From Clostridia bacterium (GTDB lineage Bacteria > Bacillota > Clostridia > Christensenellales > Borkfalkiaceae): 12,980 bases of DNA. This document shows positions 1 to 7,442 of the stretch, piece after piece. Each line of letters begins with the position of its first letter. The first letter of the stretch is position 1. The stretch lies in the NCBI GenBank assembly GCA_029052615.1, contig JAIDIR010000170.1, positions 1-12,980 of the forward strand. Reading direction: 5' to 3'. The notes beneath the pieces are model-generated. The model was not told the DNA's origin, made no database searches, and saw only the letters and a program-made list of their open reading frames with translations. The position numbers and the translations under genes were made by a program.

Positions 1-2528
1 CCGCCGCCACCGCCGCCGCCCGAAACGGTGCCGCTGCCGCCGCTTATGGTCGGGCATACGTAGGTTGCGTACGTTGCGTGTACTTCCGAATCGGTATCGA
101 GTTTCGGGTCGGACTTTTCCAAACAGATGGTCTTGCCCGAATGTTTATCCGTCGACTCGTTGTGCAGTCTTACGTAAACTATCTTTAGAGCCGCCGTAAG
201 ATCTTCAAAATAAATACTCGTTTTGGAAGAATCGTAACGCGCAACCGTACCGCTTGCGTTAACGATAAAGTCGCCTATTTTAATATCGGTATCCGCGACG
301 TCTTCCTGAGTAATTTCAACTCCGTCGTAAATAAAGTCGACCGCCGAAACCAAATCGGGCACTACCGCACTGGTATCTTCCGCCGCGCTCGCACCGAGGT
401 CCATATAAACGAAGTACGCACCGCCGCTGCCGTACTGCATCAACCAGTACTCTACGTTGCCTGCGTCAATATCTTCCTGCTTAACTTCGAATTCATAGTA
501 GAACAATACCCACGAAGGCATCGTGTATTTTGCAACTTCTTCCGTCAACACGTCGTCTCCGGATTGGCTGTAATCGACGTAGAACGGATTATCCCTTGTA
601 GCGTTAGTTCTCGTACCTTTAATAAGTGTAAAGCCGTTGCCCGCCTTTTCGGCGTACATAACGAACCTTATCGTACCCGCCTGCGAAGGCTTGAACCAGA
701 TACCGCAGTTTGGCAACGCAATACCGCCTTGGAACCTGAAAAACGGTACAGTTTCGCCTTGCTTCGGCTCTATGCGCTGTCTGCCCCAACCTTTATCCCA
801 CTCTAACGGCGTTCCGTCTTTTTTAATAAGATAATATCCGCTACCGTCGTGACCGAGGTCATAACCGCCGTATTTTACGGGATCACCGTCAGCGTCTAAA
901 AAGCGTTCGGTACCGTCTATAAGATAGCCTTCTTCGTCCACGGTACCTGGAACCGGCCAGTTAGAACTGGTGAAATAACCGTCCGCACTGTACATATAAC
1001 CGTTTTCGTCTATCTTGTAGCCTTCCGCCGTGTACTTAATACCGTTTACGTCAACAGCGTCGCCTTCGTAATCGGTCATAGTATAGCCTTCGCCGTAGGT
1101 ATTGCCCATCCAGCTTATCTGTCCGTGAGGCGACCACTGTCCGTTTGAGGTTGTACCGGGATAAATCTGCACGCCGGCATTGTTATACGTTTGCGAAAGT
1201 CTTACGGAGTTGAAATTTTCCACTTCTCCGTTGCTTGTAGGAATAAGTTCGAGTATATCCTGAGATAAGGATTTGTATTCCGCATCCGTAAGAGCCGAGA
1301 ATCCGGTGTAATCGTTATACGTATCCGAACCTACGTCTTTGGCGGATATTTTGTATATCCATCTCGGAATTACCTTATCATCGGCGGGAATCGAGCCGTC
1401 GGGGAAATGCCAGTTGGTTACATTCGTTCCACCGGGCTTTATTAGCTTATCGCCGAATTCGACCTTTTTATTGTAGACCTTATTTTGGTTACCGACAAGA
1501 TAACCTATATTGGTATTACCGATAACTTCGCTTGCGTCCGCGCCTTCGTAAGTCGATTCCGAAGATACGGTAAACGGCAATTTTTCGTGCGTTTGAAGCG
1601 TAATGCCGTCATTTTTGCTGGCATCAACTTCGGGCAAACGCCAAGCGGGCGTAGCCGATTTTTTATTTGCGTCGATTGCTACCAGACGGTCGTACATTCC
1701 GTCAACGTCAAAGCTTGCGCCGAATGCGTTACCAGAGCCGCCGCTGCCGTTTCCGTATCCGCCGCCGGTTACGGAAGACTGGACGCCGTCGCCCAGCTCG
1801 CCGAGAATGCTGTTGAAAGTCGAATACTGTGTATCTGCGTCGGCTACCTGCAGATAGGTTTCATTGTCGTTAGTCGCGCGCACGCCAATGGACTGGCACA
1901 TGCCCGCAACGTGACCGACCGCAAGACCGACCACCTTTGCCGCGCCCGTGCTGTACGTGGTCTTTGAAGTGCTTCCCACCAGCAATACGGGGTTATTGAG
2001 TATAAAGTTGCGTATTTCGCTGCTCTTGCCCGTGTTGCCGAACAGACCCACCGCGTTTGAAAATTTATACGTGGGCGAAGCCTCGATGGGGTAATTTTCC
2101 TCTTTCAGCAGCGTTTTATCGGTAGTGACCTTTAAATTCTTTATGGATTTGCCGTTGCCGTTGAACACGCCGATAAACGGAGCTTCGTCGTTGCCGATAG
2201 GAGGCAGCCACAAGCCGTCGCCCATATCCAGCTCGTCAATGGTCTTTTTGATTTCGAAATAGTAAATTTTGGGGTTGCCGTTTTCGTCGACGAATCTGCC
2301 CATATTCTGCAGAACGGCAAGGTTACGCATGTGCGTTGAATTGGCGATAACGAAAGGCGTTTCCTTGGAGCCGTTGCCGCTGTCGAAATACGCGCCCGCC
2401 GAAGCGCCGCTTAACACGAACTTGGAGTCTCTGCGGTCCAAAAACCACGCGAAAGCGTAGCCGACCGTAAACACGGCGACCATCAAAGCAACTATTAAAC
2501 ATATAGTTTTATAGACTTTGGCTTTCAC
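1..2528 (-). CDS. large secreted surface protein with GLUG-like beta-helix region, SipW-type signal (3' partial)
   Basis: An uninterrupted minus-strand reading frame of 842 codons runs off the left edge, so the C-terminus is missing. The start is a GTG with a GGGGG run 8 nt upstream; it gives a short basic N-terminus, a hydrophobic segment (residues 9-26) and the motif AFAWF (25-29), as in SipW-cognate signal peptides. Residues 56-170 follow the layout of GLUG-type right-handed beta-helix surface proteins: ETPFVI (56-61), a W-x-P-x-IG segment, FIGVFNGNGKSIKNL (about 118-132) and VGLFG (160-164). A Gly/Ser-rich linker lies near 253-264. Residues 495-575 carry repeated Gly-Tyr motifs. Residues 600-710, rich in aromatic beta-strand-like segments, may be a carbohydrate-binding-like sandwich (inference). 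The visible end is Gly/Ser-rich (829-842). It lies 26 bp after the neighbouring surface gene and is probably co-transcribed with it. The ligand is unknown. Confidence 0.85.
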   Translation of the reverse strand, partial: MKAKVYKTICLIVALMVAVFTVGYAFAWFLDRRDSKFVLSGASAGAYFDSGNGSKETPFVIANSTHMRNLAVLQNMGRFVDENGNPKIYYFEIKKTIDELDMGDGLWLPPIGNDEAPFIGVFNGNGKSIKNLKVTTDKTLLKEENYPIEASPTYKFSNAVGLFGNTGKSSEIRNFILNNPVLLVGSTSKTTYSTGAAKVVGLAVGHVAGMCQSIGVRATNDNETYLQVADADTQYSTFNSILGELGDGVQSSVTGGGYGNGSGGSGNAFGASFDVDGMYDRLVAIDANKKSATPAWRLPEVDASKNDGITLQTHEKLPFTVSSESTYEGADASEVIGNTNIGYLVGNQNKVYNKKVEFGDKLIKPGGTNVTNWHFPDGSIPADDKVIPRWIYKISAKDVGSDTYNDYTGFSALTDAEYKSLSQDILELIPTSNGEVENFNSVRLSQTYNNAGVQIYPGTTSNGQWSPHGQISWMGNTYGEGYTMTDYEGDAVDVNGIKYTAEGYKIDENGYMYSADGYFTSSNWPVPGTVDEEGYLIDGTERFLDADGDPVKYGGYDLGHDGSGYYLIKKDGTPLEWDKGWGRQRIEPKQGETVPFFRFQGGIALPNCGIWFKPSQAGTIRFVMYAEKAGNGFTLIKGTRTNATRDNPFYVDYSQSGDDVLTEEVAKYTMPSWVLFYYEFEVKQEDIDAGNVEYWLMQYGSGGAYFVYMDLGASAAEDTSAVVPDLVSAVDFIYDGVEITQEDVADTDIKIGDFIVNASGTVARYDSSKTSIYFEDLTAALKIVYVRLHNESTDKHSGKTICLEKSDPKLDTDSEVHATYATYVCPTISGGSGTVSGGGGGG

Positions 2529-2536
2529 TTCTTTTT

Positions 2537-2541
2537 CCCCC
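2537..2541 (-). promoter_or_regulatory. G-run ribosome-binding site for the large surface protein
   Basis: On the minus strand a GGGGGA stretch sits 8 nt before a GTG codon. No other purine-rich site is near, and the next in-frame ATG (codon 16) would remove the basic N-terminus of the signal peptide. This supports the GTG at 2528 as the start. Confidence 0.55.
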
Positions 2542-2554
2542 GAAGTTCTGAAAA

Positions 2555-3289
2555 TCAGACTGCCTCTATGTAAAATCTTATATCGTCCGCAAAATCCATC
2601 GGCGTGGAGAACGTCGTCCCCTCGATGGTCAGCGCTTTGTAGTACTGAGCGTAAATTTTATTTTCTACGTAATCTACTATGCAATAGAATTTCAACGGCG
2701 TAGTTCCGTCGTCCTTTATACCGTTAAGAAGGGTTATAAGACTTCCGTCGGTATCCTCCACCGCCTCAGCCGGCTTTGCCGTACTCTGGCTGACGTTTGT
2801 AGGCTTGGCGCCCGTCTGGCTTCCCGCTATGTCGTAAAAGTTTATAACCGAGGACAGAGCGCAGTTAAGACGCATTTCGCCGTCCACGGTGTCGCCCGTA
2901 ATTTCGCCGCGCGTGGAATTGCAATCGGCGTAAATTGCGTAGGTCCTGCCCGTATCCTCGTAGAAGGTATAGGTGAATTCAAGCAGAAGCGCCGTGGTAT
3001 CGTCGTTTACAAGTCCGCCGTAGTCGTGCATTTTTACGCTGTCGCTTTCCACCTGGTCGCCGACTTTAAAGTCAGGCGCGCCGTTCGTACTGCCCGTAAG
3101 CGTAAGTCTGTAAGCCTTTATCTCGAAATCCTTGATATTGATGTCGCCCACGTCCGAGCTGTAGTCCGTAGCGTCGACCTTGTCGTTAACCGCAAACCAC
3201 GCAAGGCAGACGCCGCCGCACATAATTACGCTTGCGGCAAGCGCGATTATAGCTTTCAAAAGTGTTTTCGAAGCTTTCAACGCTTTCAC
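2555..3289 (-). CDS. secreted protein of unknown function with SipW-type AWF signal
   Basis: This 244-residue protein starts at GTG with AAAGGGGGG ending 7 nt upstream. The N-terminus is lysine-rich (K2, K5, K8, K12), followed by a hydrophobic stretch (about 13-29) and CLAWF (28-32), then an acidic, polar mature part. The AWF signature just after the hydrophobic core is typical of SipW-cognate signal peptides, the class used by TasA-like matrix proteins and related small exported proteins of Firmicutes. The mature part (about 35-244) has alternating hydrophobic and polar stretches that suggest a beta-sandwich, for example ALLLEFTYTFYED and LKFYCIVDYVENKIYAQYY. It has no transmembrane segment near the C-terminus and no sortase motif. 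I do not recognise a named family. As first gene after a consensus promoter and 26 bp before the giant surface protein, it may be a partner or matrix subunit (inference). Confidence 0.85.
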   Translation of the reverse strand: MKALKASKTLLKAIIALAASVIMCGGVCLAWFAVNDKVDATDYSSDVGDINIKDFEIKAYRLTLTGSTNGAPDFKVGDQVESDSVKMHDYGGLVNDDTTALLLEFTYTFYEDTGRTYAIYADCNSTRGEITGDTVDGEMRLNCALSSVINFYDIAGSQTGAKPTNVSQSTAKPAEAVEDTDGSLITLLNGIKDDGTTPLKFYCIVDYVENKIYAQYYKALTIEGTTFSTPMDFADDIRFYIEAV

Positions 3290-3296
3290 TATTCTG

Positions 3297-3302
3297 CCCC
3301 CC
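3297..3302 (-). promoter_or_regulatory. G-run ribosome-binding site for the small secreted protein
   Basis: AAAGGGGGG on the minus strand ends 7 nt before the GTG at 3289, a good Shine-Dalgarno distance. It decides the GTG start; no in-frame ATG gives the same signal peptide. Confidence 0.6.
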
Positions 3303-3325
3303 TTTCATAGTTTTACGGCACTTGA

Positions 3326-3352
3326 CGTGCGCGCACGCAGGTCGCGTACGCA
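3326..3352. repeat. tandem direct repeat and palindrome downstream of the surface-gene promoter
   Basis: CGCGCACGCA (3330-3339) and CGCGTACGCA (3343-3352) match at 9 of 10 positions with a 13-bp period. The 12-bp perfect palindrome CGTGCGCGCACG (3326-3337) overlaps the first copy, and the second contains the palindrome GCGTACGC (3344-3351). They lie a few bases downstream of the expected transcription start of the minus-strand promoter, where a repressor could block transcription. The operator role is an inference. Confidence 0.5.
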
Positions 3353-3365
3353 TATACATAACACT

Positions 3366-3394
3366 ATTATAGTATGCACGTATTCATTTGTCAA
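3366..3394 (-). promoter_or_regulatory. consensus sigma-A promoter of the surface-protein genes
   Basis: On the minus strand TTGACA (3394-3389) and TATAAT (3371-3366) are separated by exactly 17 bp, a perfect match to the housekeeping consensus. An A/T-rich block just upstream of the -35 (about 3400-3416) could act as an UP element. Transcription would start near 3359, giving a leader of about 70 nt before the GTG at 3289. Confidence 0.8.
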
Positions 3395-3431
3395 GACAGA
3401 TATAAAATTTTTTTATTCGGTCGAATTTTGT

Positions 3432-3480
3432 TTATTTATGCGCAAAAACGCGTTTTTATTCGTTTTTTATGCATAAATAA
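3432..3480. repeat. nested inverted repeat upstream of the ilvB promoter
   Basis: TTATTTATGC (3432-3441) and GCATAAATAA (3471-3480) form perfect 10-bp inverted arms 29 bp apart. The 14-bp perfect palindrome AAAAACGCGTTTTT (3444-3457) lies between them. The block ends 13 bp before the -35 of the ilvB promoter and lies behind the divergent promoter, so it is well placed for a regulator of either or both. No terminator role is likely because no gene reads into it. Confidence 0.5.
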
Positions 3481-3493
3481 CCAGCCTTTCGTG

Positions 3494-3522
3494 TTGACAA
3501 ACGCATAGATATATAGTAAAAT
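3494..3522 (+). promoter_or_regulatory. sigma-A promoter of the ilv-leu operon
   Basis: TTGACA (3494-3499), a 17-bp spacer and TAAAAT (3517-3522) make a strong promoter. Transcription would start near 3529, leaving only about 20 nt before the ilvB ATG, with GGAG at 3538-3541 as ribosome-binding site. That leader is too short for a T-box, leader-peptide attenuator or riboswitch. Confidence 0.8.
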
Positions 3523-3549
3523 GTAAGGTAATAATCCGGAGAAAATCAT

Positions 3550-5205
3550 ATGAAAATCAGTGGAGCGGACATACTTATAAACTGCCTTGTGGAACAGGGC
3601 GTAGACACCATTTTCGGCTATCCAGGCGGATCGGTTTTAGACATTTACGACGCGCTTTACAGGAACGGCAAAATCAACCATATTCTTACCGCGCACGAGC
3701 AGGGAGCGGCGCACGCCGCCGACGGCTATGCAAGGGTCACCGGCAAGGTGGGCGTTTGCTTTGCAACGTCGGGTCCCGGCGCAACCAATCTTGTCACGGG
3801 CATCGCCACGGCGTATATGGACAGCATACCTATGGTTGCGGTCACGGGCAACGTCGGGCTGAATAACCTGGGTAGAGATTCCTTTCAGGAAGTCGACATT
3901 GCGGGCATAACTTTGCCCATCACAAAGCATAACTTTATCGTCAAGGACGTAAGCGAGCTTGCGGACGTAATAAGGCGCGCCTTTTACATTGCAAATTCGG
4001 GGCGCAAGGGTCCGGTTTTGATTGATATTTTAAAGAACGTGCAGACGGCGCTTTACGACTACGAGCCGGCAAAGCCCCTGCCCTTGAAATCCTACGAAAC
4101 GCCGCAGAGCAAAATCGAAGCCGCGGCGGATATTATCAACCAGAGCAAAAAGCCGCTTTTAATGATTGGCGGCGGCGCTATGGCGAGCAACGCAACGCCT
4201 CACCTTATCAAGCTTGCAAAGAAGCTGAACGCGCCCGTCACCTACACCCTTATGGGCAAGGGCGTTATTCCCGACGGCGAGAAATATAACCTCGGTATGC
4301 TGGGTATGCACGGCACGGTTGCGGCGGCGAAAGCGCTTATCGAAAGCGACTGTATCGTGGCGTTCGGCACGCGCTTTTCGGACAGGGTTGCGCTCAACCG
4401 CGACCTGTTTGCAAACGGCAAAAAAGTCGTGCACGTAGACATAGACAACGCCGAATTCAACAAGAACGTTTCGGTTACTTTAAGCGTGCTTGCCGACGTT
4501 TCGGCATGCGCGAAAGCCCTTATCCCCCTGGTTGAAAACAAGGACGAAAAGTGGCTTGAAAGCGCAATATGTGCCGCCCAACCGGCGGAAGAGGGCAATT
4601 GCAGGGCTTACGAGATACTGCGCACCGCGGCAAAGCTTGCACCTGCTGAAGCGCCCCTTATAACCGACGTGGGACAGCACCAGATGTGGACGGCGCAGGC
4701 TTATCCCCTCGAATTGCCCAGAAGATTTTGTTCGAGCGGCGGACTGGGCACTATGGGCTACGGCATGGGCGCGGCGATAGGCGCGGCGTACGGTTCGGGA
4801 AAGCCCTGCGTGCTTGTTACGGGCGACGGCTGCTTCAATATGAATTTGAACGAGCTGTCCACCGCCGTCACCGAGGGCGTACCCCTGGTCATTCTTTTAA
4901 TGAATAACGGCGTGCTGGGCATGGTAAGACAGTGGCAGAAAATTTTCTACGAAAGAAGGTTTTCGCAGACGACTTTGAAGAAGAAAACAGACTACGTTAA
5001 GTTTGCCGAAAGCTTTGGTGCAAAGGGCATTTCACTTGGCGAAAACGACGACGTTCAAGCCAAGCTTAAGGAGGCGTTCGATTATGCAATTAAGAATTGC
5101 GCGCCCGTGCTCGTGGACTGCCGCATTTCGGGCGACGACAACGTTTTACCCATGATTAAACCGGGGGCGGCGTACGAAACGCAGCTTAAAAAAATGGAGG
5201 ACTGA
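3550..5205 (+). CDS. ilvB: acetolactate (acetohydroxyacid) synthase large, catalytic subunit
   Basis: This enzyme condenses pyruvate with a second pyruvate or with 2-ketobutyrate, using thiamine diphosphate, in the first shared step of valine, leucine and isoleucine synthesis. The 551-residue length is usual for the family. The N-terminal ThDP domain contains FGYPGG (22-27), the activating glutamate E50 in HEQGAAHAADGYAR, and ATSGPGATN. The central domain carries RFSDR, the usual FAD-contact region. The C-terminal domain has the ThDP/Mg motif beginning GDG (425-427) and ending in MNN (about 451-453). The start is fixed by GGAG 8 nt upstream of ATG. It is first in the operon, and the regulatory subunit follows after 4 nt. 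That pairing and the anabolic neighbours argue against a catabolic AlsS or another ThDP enzyme such as oxalyl-CoA decarboxylase. Confidence 0.97.
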   Translation: MKISGADILINCLVEQGVDTIFGYPGGSVLDIYDALYRNGKINHILTAHEQGAAHAADGYARVTGKVGVCFATSGPGATNLVTGIATAYMDSIPMVAVTGNVGLNNLGRDSFQEVDIAGITLPITKHNFIVKDVSELADVIRRAFYIANSGRKGPVLIDILKNVQTALYDYEPAKPLPLKSYETPQSKIEAAADIINQSKKPLLMIGGGAMASNATPHLIKLAKKLNAPVTYTLMGKGVIPDGEKYNLGMLGMHGTVAAAKALIESDCIVAFGTRFSDRVALNRDLFANGKKVVHVDIDNAEFNKNVSVTLSVLADVSACAKALIPLVENKDEKWLESAICAAQPAEEGNCRAYEILRTAAKLAPAEAPLITDVGQHQMWTAQAYPLELPRRFCSSGGLGTMGYGMGAAIGAAYGSGKPCVLVTGDGCFNMNLNELSTAVTEGVPLVILLMNNGVLGMVRQWQKIFYERRFSQTTLKKKTDYVKFAESFGAKGISLGENDDVQAKLKEAFDYAIKNCAPVLVDCRISGDDNVLPMIKPGAAYETQLKKMED

Positions 5206-5209
5206 AAAA

Positions 5210-5743
5210 ATGGACGGTCAGCTTAAAAAATATACGATCGGCGCGCTCGTTTCAAACAAGAGCGGCGTTTTAACGAGAATTACGGGACTGTTCGCGCGCA
5301 GGGGCTACAGCATTGAAAGCGTTTCCGCCTGCTCTACCGAGGACCCCGAGCTTGCGCGTATGACTATCGTTCTGGTAGGCGACGAATATATGCTGTACCA
5401 GATGATCAGACAGATGGACAAGCTTGAGGACGTCAAGAAAATCGGCTGCGCAAACGAGCTTGACTGCGTTTACCGCGAACTGCTGCTTGCCAAGGTTTCG
5501 GCGGCGGGCGACGCGCGTTCGCAGATTGCCCTCGTCAACGAGGTTTACAAGGCGAAGGTCGTCGACCTTTCAATCGACACGATGATTTTAGAGCTGACGG
5601 GCGACCCCGAAAAGCTTGATGCATATTTAAAGGTTATCGAGCCGTTCGGCATACTTGAAATGCAGCGCACGGGCGTTACCGTGCTTGCGCGCGGCAAACA
5701 CACTCTCAAGGATAGAGATTGCTACGGTGACCATATAAACTAA
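5210..5743 (+). CDS. ilvN: acetolactate synthase small, regulatory subunit
   Basis: This is the regulatory partner of IlvB; in this family it raises catalytic activity and confers feedback inhibition, usually by valine. The protein has 177 residues, within the normal range for the longer small subunits (often also called IlvH). An ACT domain occupies about residues 7-80 (YTIGALVSNKSGVLTRITGL, then RRGYSIESVSACSTEDP). The C-terminal ALS small-subunit domain follows from about 85 to 165 (ELLLAKVSA, ELTGDPEKLDAYL, EMQRTGVTVLARG). A GGAGG inside the last ilvB codons lies 9 nt before the ATG, and only 4 nt separate the genes, so the two subunits are probably translated in a coupled way. Confidence 0.96.
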   Translation: MDGQLKKYTIGALVSNKSGVLTRITGLFARRGYSIESVSACSTEDPELARMTIVLVGDEYMLYQMIRQMDKLEDVKKIGCANELDCVYRELLLAKVSAAGDARSQIALVNEVYKAKVVDLSIDTMILELTGDPEKLDAYLKVIEPFGILEMQRTGVTVLARGKHTLKDRDCYGDHIN

Positions 5744-5756
5744 AAAGGATAATTGT

Positions 5757-7421
5757 ATGAAAAACATATTTTCAACCAGCACGGATATGAGTTCGCAGCG
5801 CTCGCTTTTGAGGGCGCTGGGCTGGACTGACAGCGAAATGAATAAGCCCATAGTTGGCGTAATCTGCGCGCAGAGCGAGATTATTCCGGGGCATATGCAC
5901 CTTGATATGATAGCAAAAGCCGCTTCCGAGGGCGTTATAGCCGTGGGCGGTAAGCCCGTAATTCTGCCCGCTATAGGCGTGTGCGACGGCATTGCGATGG
6001 GGCACGAGGGCATGAGATATTCCCTCCCCTCCCGCGAGATAATTGCAGACAGCTGCGAAATTCTTTTGCGCGCGCACGGCATACAGGCGGCGGTGTTTAT
6101 AGGCAACTGCGACAAGATTATTCCCGGTATGCTTATGGCGGCGGCAAGGGTCAATATCCCCTCGATATTCGTTTCGGGCGGCCCCATGCTTGCAGGCAGA
6201 GTGCACGGCAAAAAGACCTCCCTTTCGACTATGTTCGAGGAGGTGGGCGCATACAATGCAGGCAGGATAAGCGCGGACGAATTGAAAGATTTTGAATGCG
6301 GCGCCTGCCCCACCTGCGGCTCGTGCAGCGGTATGTTTACGGCAAACAGCCTGAACTGCCTTTGCGAGGCGCTTGGTATGGCGTTGCCCGGCAACGGCAC
6401 ACTGCCCATGGTTTACAGTGCGCGCCTTGCGCTTGCCAAGCAAGCGGGCGAGGCGGTTATGAATCTGCTTGAAAAGAATATACGCCCTTCCGATATAATG
6501 ACCGCCGAAGCGTTCAAAAACGCCGAAACGGTGGATATGGCGATAGGCGCTTCCACCAACACCGTGCTTCACCTTATTGCTGTCGCGCGCGAAGCGGGGC
6601 TGGGCAAGGAGCAGGTTTCCATGGACATATTAAACGGCATAAGCGAAAAGACGCCCAACCTCTGCCGTCTTGCGCCTGCGGGCGAACACTACATTGAAGA
6701 GCTGCACGAGGCGGGCGGAATATCCGCCGTTATGAAGCAGCTTTACGACGCCAAGCTTTTGAACGGCGACGTTATGACGGTCAGCGGCAAGGCCTTGAAG
6801 GAAGTCATAAAGAACGCCGTCAACCGCAACGAGGAGATTATACGCCCCGTTGCCTCCCCCTACTCCGCGCAGGGCGGTCTGACCGTGCTTAAAGGCAATC
6901 TTGCAAAGGACGGCTGCGTGGTTAAAAAGTCGGCGGTCGACCCCAGGATGCTAAAGCACAGCGGACCCGCAAAGTGCTTTGACAGCGAGGAGCAGGCAAT
7001 GCAAGCGATTTCGGGCGGCAAAATAAAAGCGGGCGACGTCGTTGTTATCCGCTACGAAGGACCCCTCGGCGGACCGGGCATGCGCGAAATGCTTACCCCC
7101 ACCTCCGCCATCGTCGGCGCGGGTCTGGGCGACACGGTTGCCCTTATTACCGACGGCAGATTTTCGGGAGCGACGCGCGGCGCGGCTATAGGTCACGTCT
7201 GTCCCGAGGCAGCTGCGGGCGGTCTTATCGGCATAGTCAAGGACGGCGATATTATCGATATAGATATAAACGCCTGCTCGCTGAGCGTACGCCTGAGCGA
7301 CGAGGAAATAAACCAAAGATATTCGGCGTTCAAGCCGCTTATGAAGCCGGTTTCGGGTTATCTTTCCAGATACAGAAATTCGGTTACTTCCGCTTCCGAC
7401 GGCGCGGTATTCAAAAAATAA
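5757..7421 (+). CDS. ilvD: dihydroxy-acid dehydratase
   Basis: IlvD dehydrates 2,3-dihydroxyisovalerate and 2,3-dihydroxy-3-methylvalerate to the 2-keto acids of valine and isoleucine, using an iron-sulfur cluster. The 554-residue length is normal. Family landmarks are GVCDGIAMGHEGMRYSLPSRE, NCDKIIPGM with C118, FVSGGPM, and the Cys-rich CGACPTCGSCSGMFTANS (C181, C184, C187, C190). The C-terminal half has YEGPLGGPGMREM and DGRFSGATRG. The segment near residue 42 reads EIIPGHMHL, like the E. coli [4Fe-4S] enzyme, not the NPCN type of plant and mycobacterial [2Fe-2S] enzymes, so an oxygen-sensitive [4Fe-4S] cluster is likely (inference). AAGGA lies 7 nt before the ATG, 13 nt after ilvN. Sugar-acid dehydratases (Edd family) are relatives, but the context fits IlvD. 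Confidence 0.96.
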   Translation: MKNIFSTSTDMSSQRSLLRALGWTDSEMNKPIVGVICAQSEIIPGHMHLDMIAKAASEGVIAVGGKPVILPAIGVCDGIAMGHEGMRYSLPSREIIADSCEILLRAHGIQAAVFIGNCDKIIPGMLMAAARVNIPSIFVSGGPMLAGRVHGKKTSLSTMFEEVGAYNAGRISADELKDFECGACPTCGSCSGMFTANSLNCLCEALGMALPGNGTLPMVYSARLALAKQAGEAVMNLLEKNIRPSDIMTAEAFKNAETVDMAIGASTNTVLHLIAVAREAGLGKEQVSMDILNGISEKTPNLCRLAPAGEHYIEELHEAGGISAVMKQLYDAKLLNGDVMTVSGKALKEVIKNAVNRNEEIIRPVASPYSAQGGLTVLKGNLAKDGCVVKKSAVDPRMLKHSGPAKCFDSEEQAMQAISGGKIKAGDVVVIRYEGPLGGPGMREMLTPTSAIVGAGLGDTVALITDGRFSGATRGAAIGHVCPEAAAGGLIGIVKDGDIIDIDINACSLSVRLSDEEINQRYSAFKPLMKPVSGYLSRYRNSVTSASDGAVFKK

Positions 7422-7442
7422 ACCAAGCATATAGTATTACCA

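Noticed and set aside
1..45. CCG/GCC triplet repeats as a CRISPR or other structured array
   Set aside because: The repeats have no spacer structure and translate in frame to a Gly/Ser linker of the surface protein.
1485..1967. Plus-strand open frame of 160 codons opposite the giant surface gene
   Set aside because: It lies entirely within an uninterrupted 842-codon minus-strand gene with signal peptide and domain motifs, and shows no motif of its own.
3297..3302. G6 tract before the secreted-protein start as a phase-variable switch
   Set aside because: Six bases is short for slippage and the run fits an ordinary Shine-Dalgarno site. Length changes would need strain comparison to be claimed.
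3400..3549. T-box or other riboswitch ahead of ilvB
   Set aside because: The A/T-rich region before the promoter lies outside the predicted transcript, no specifier or antiterminator-like element is visible, and the leader is about 20 nt.
5627..6572. Long antisense open frames (260 and 266 codons) opposite ilvD
   Set aside because: They mirror the codon bias of ilvD, have no recognisable motifs, and overlap a clear enzyme gene.
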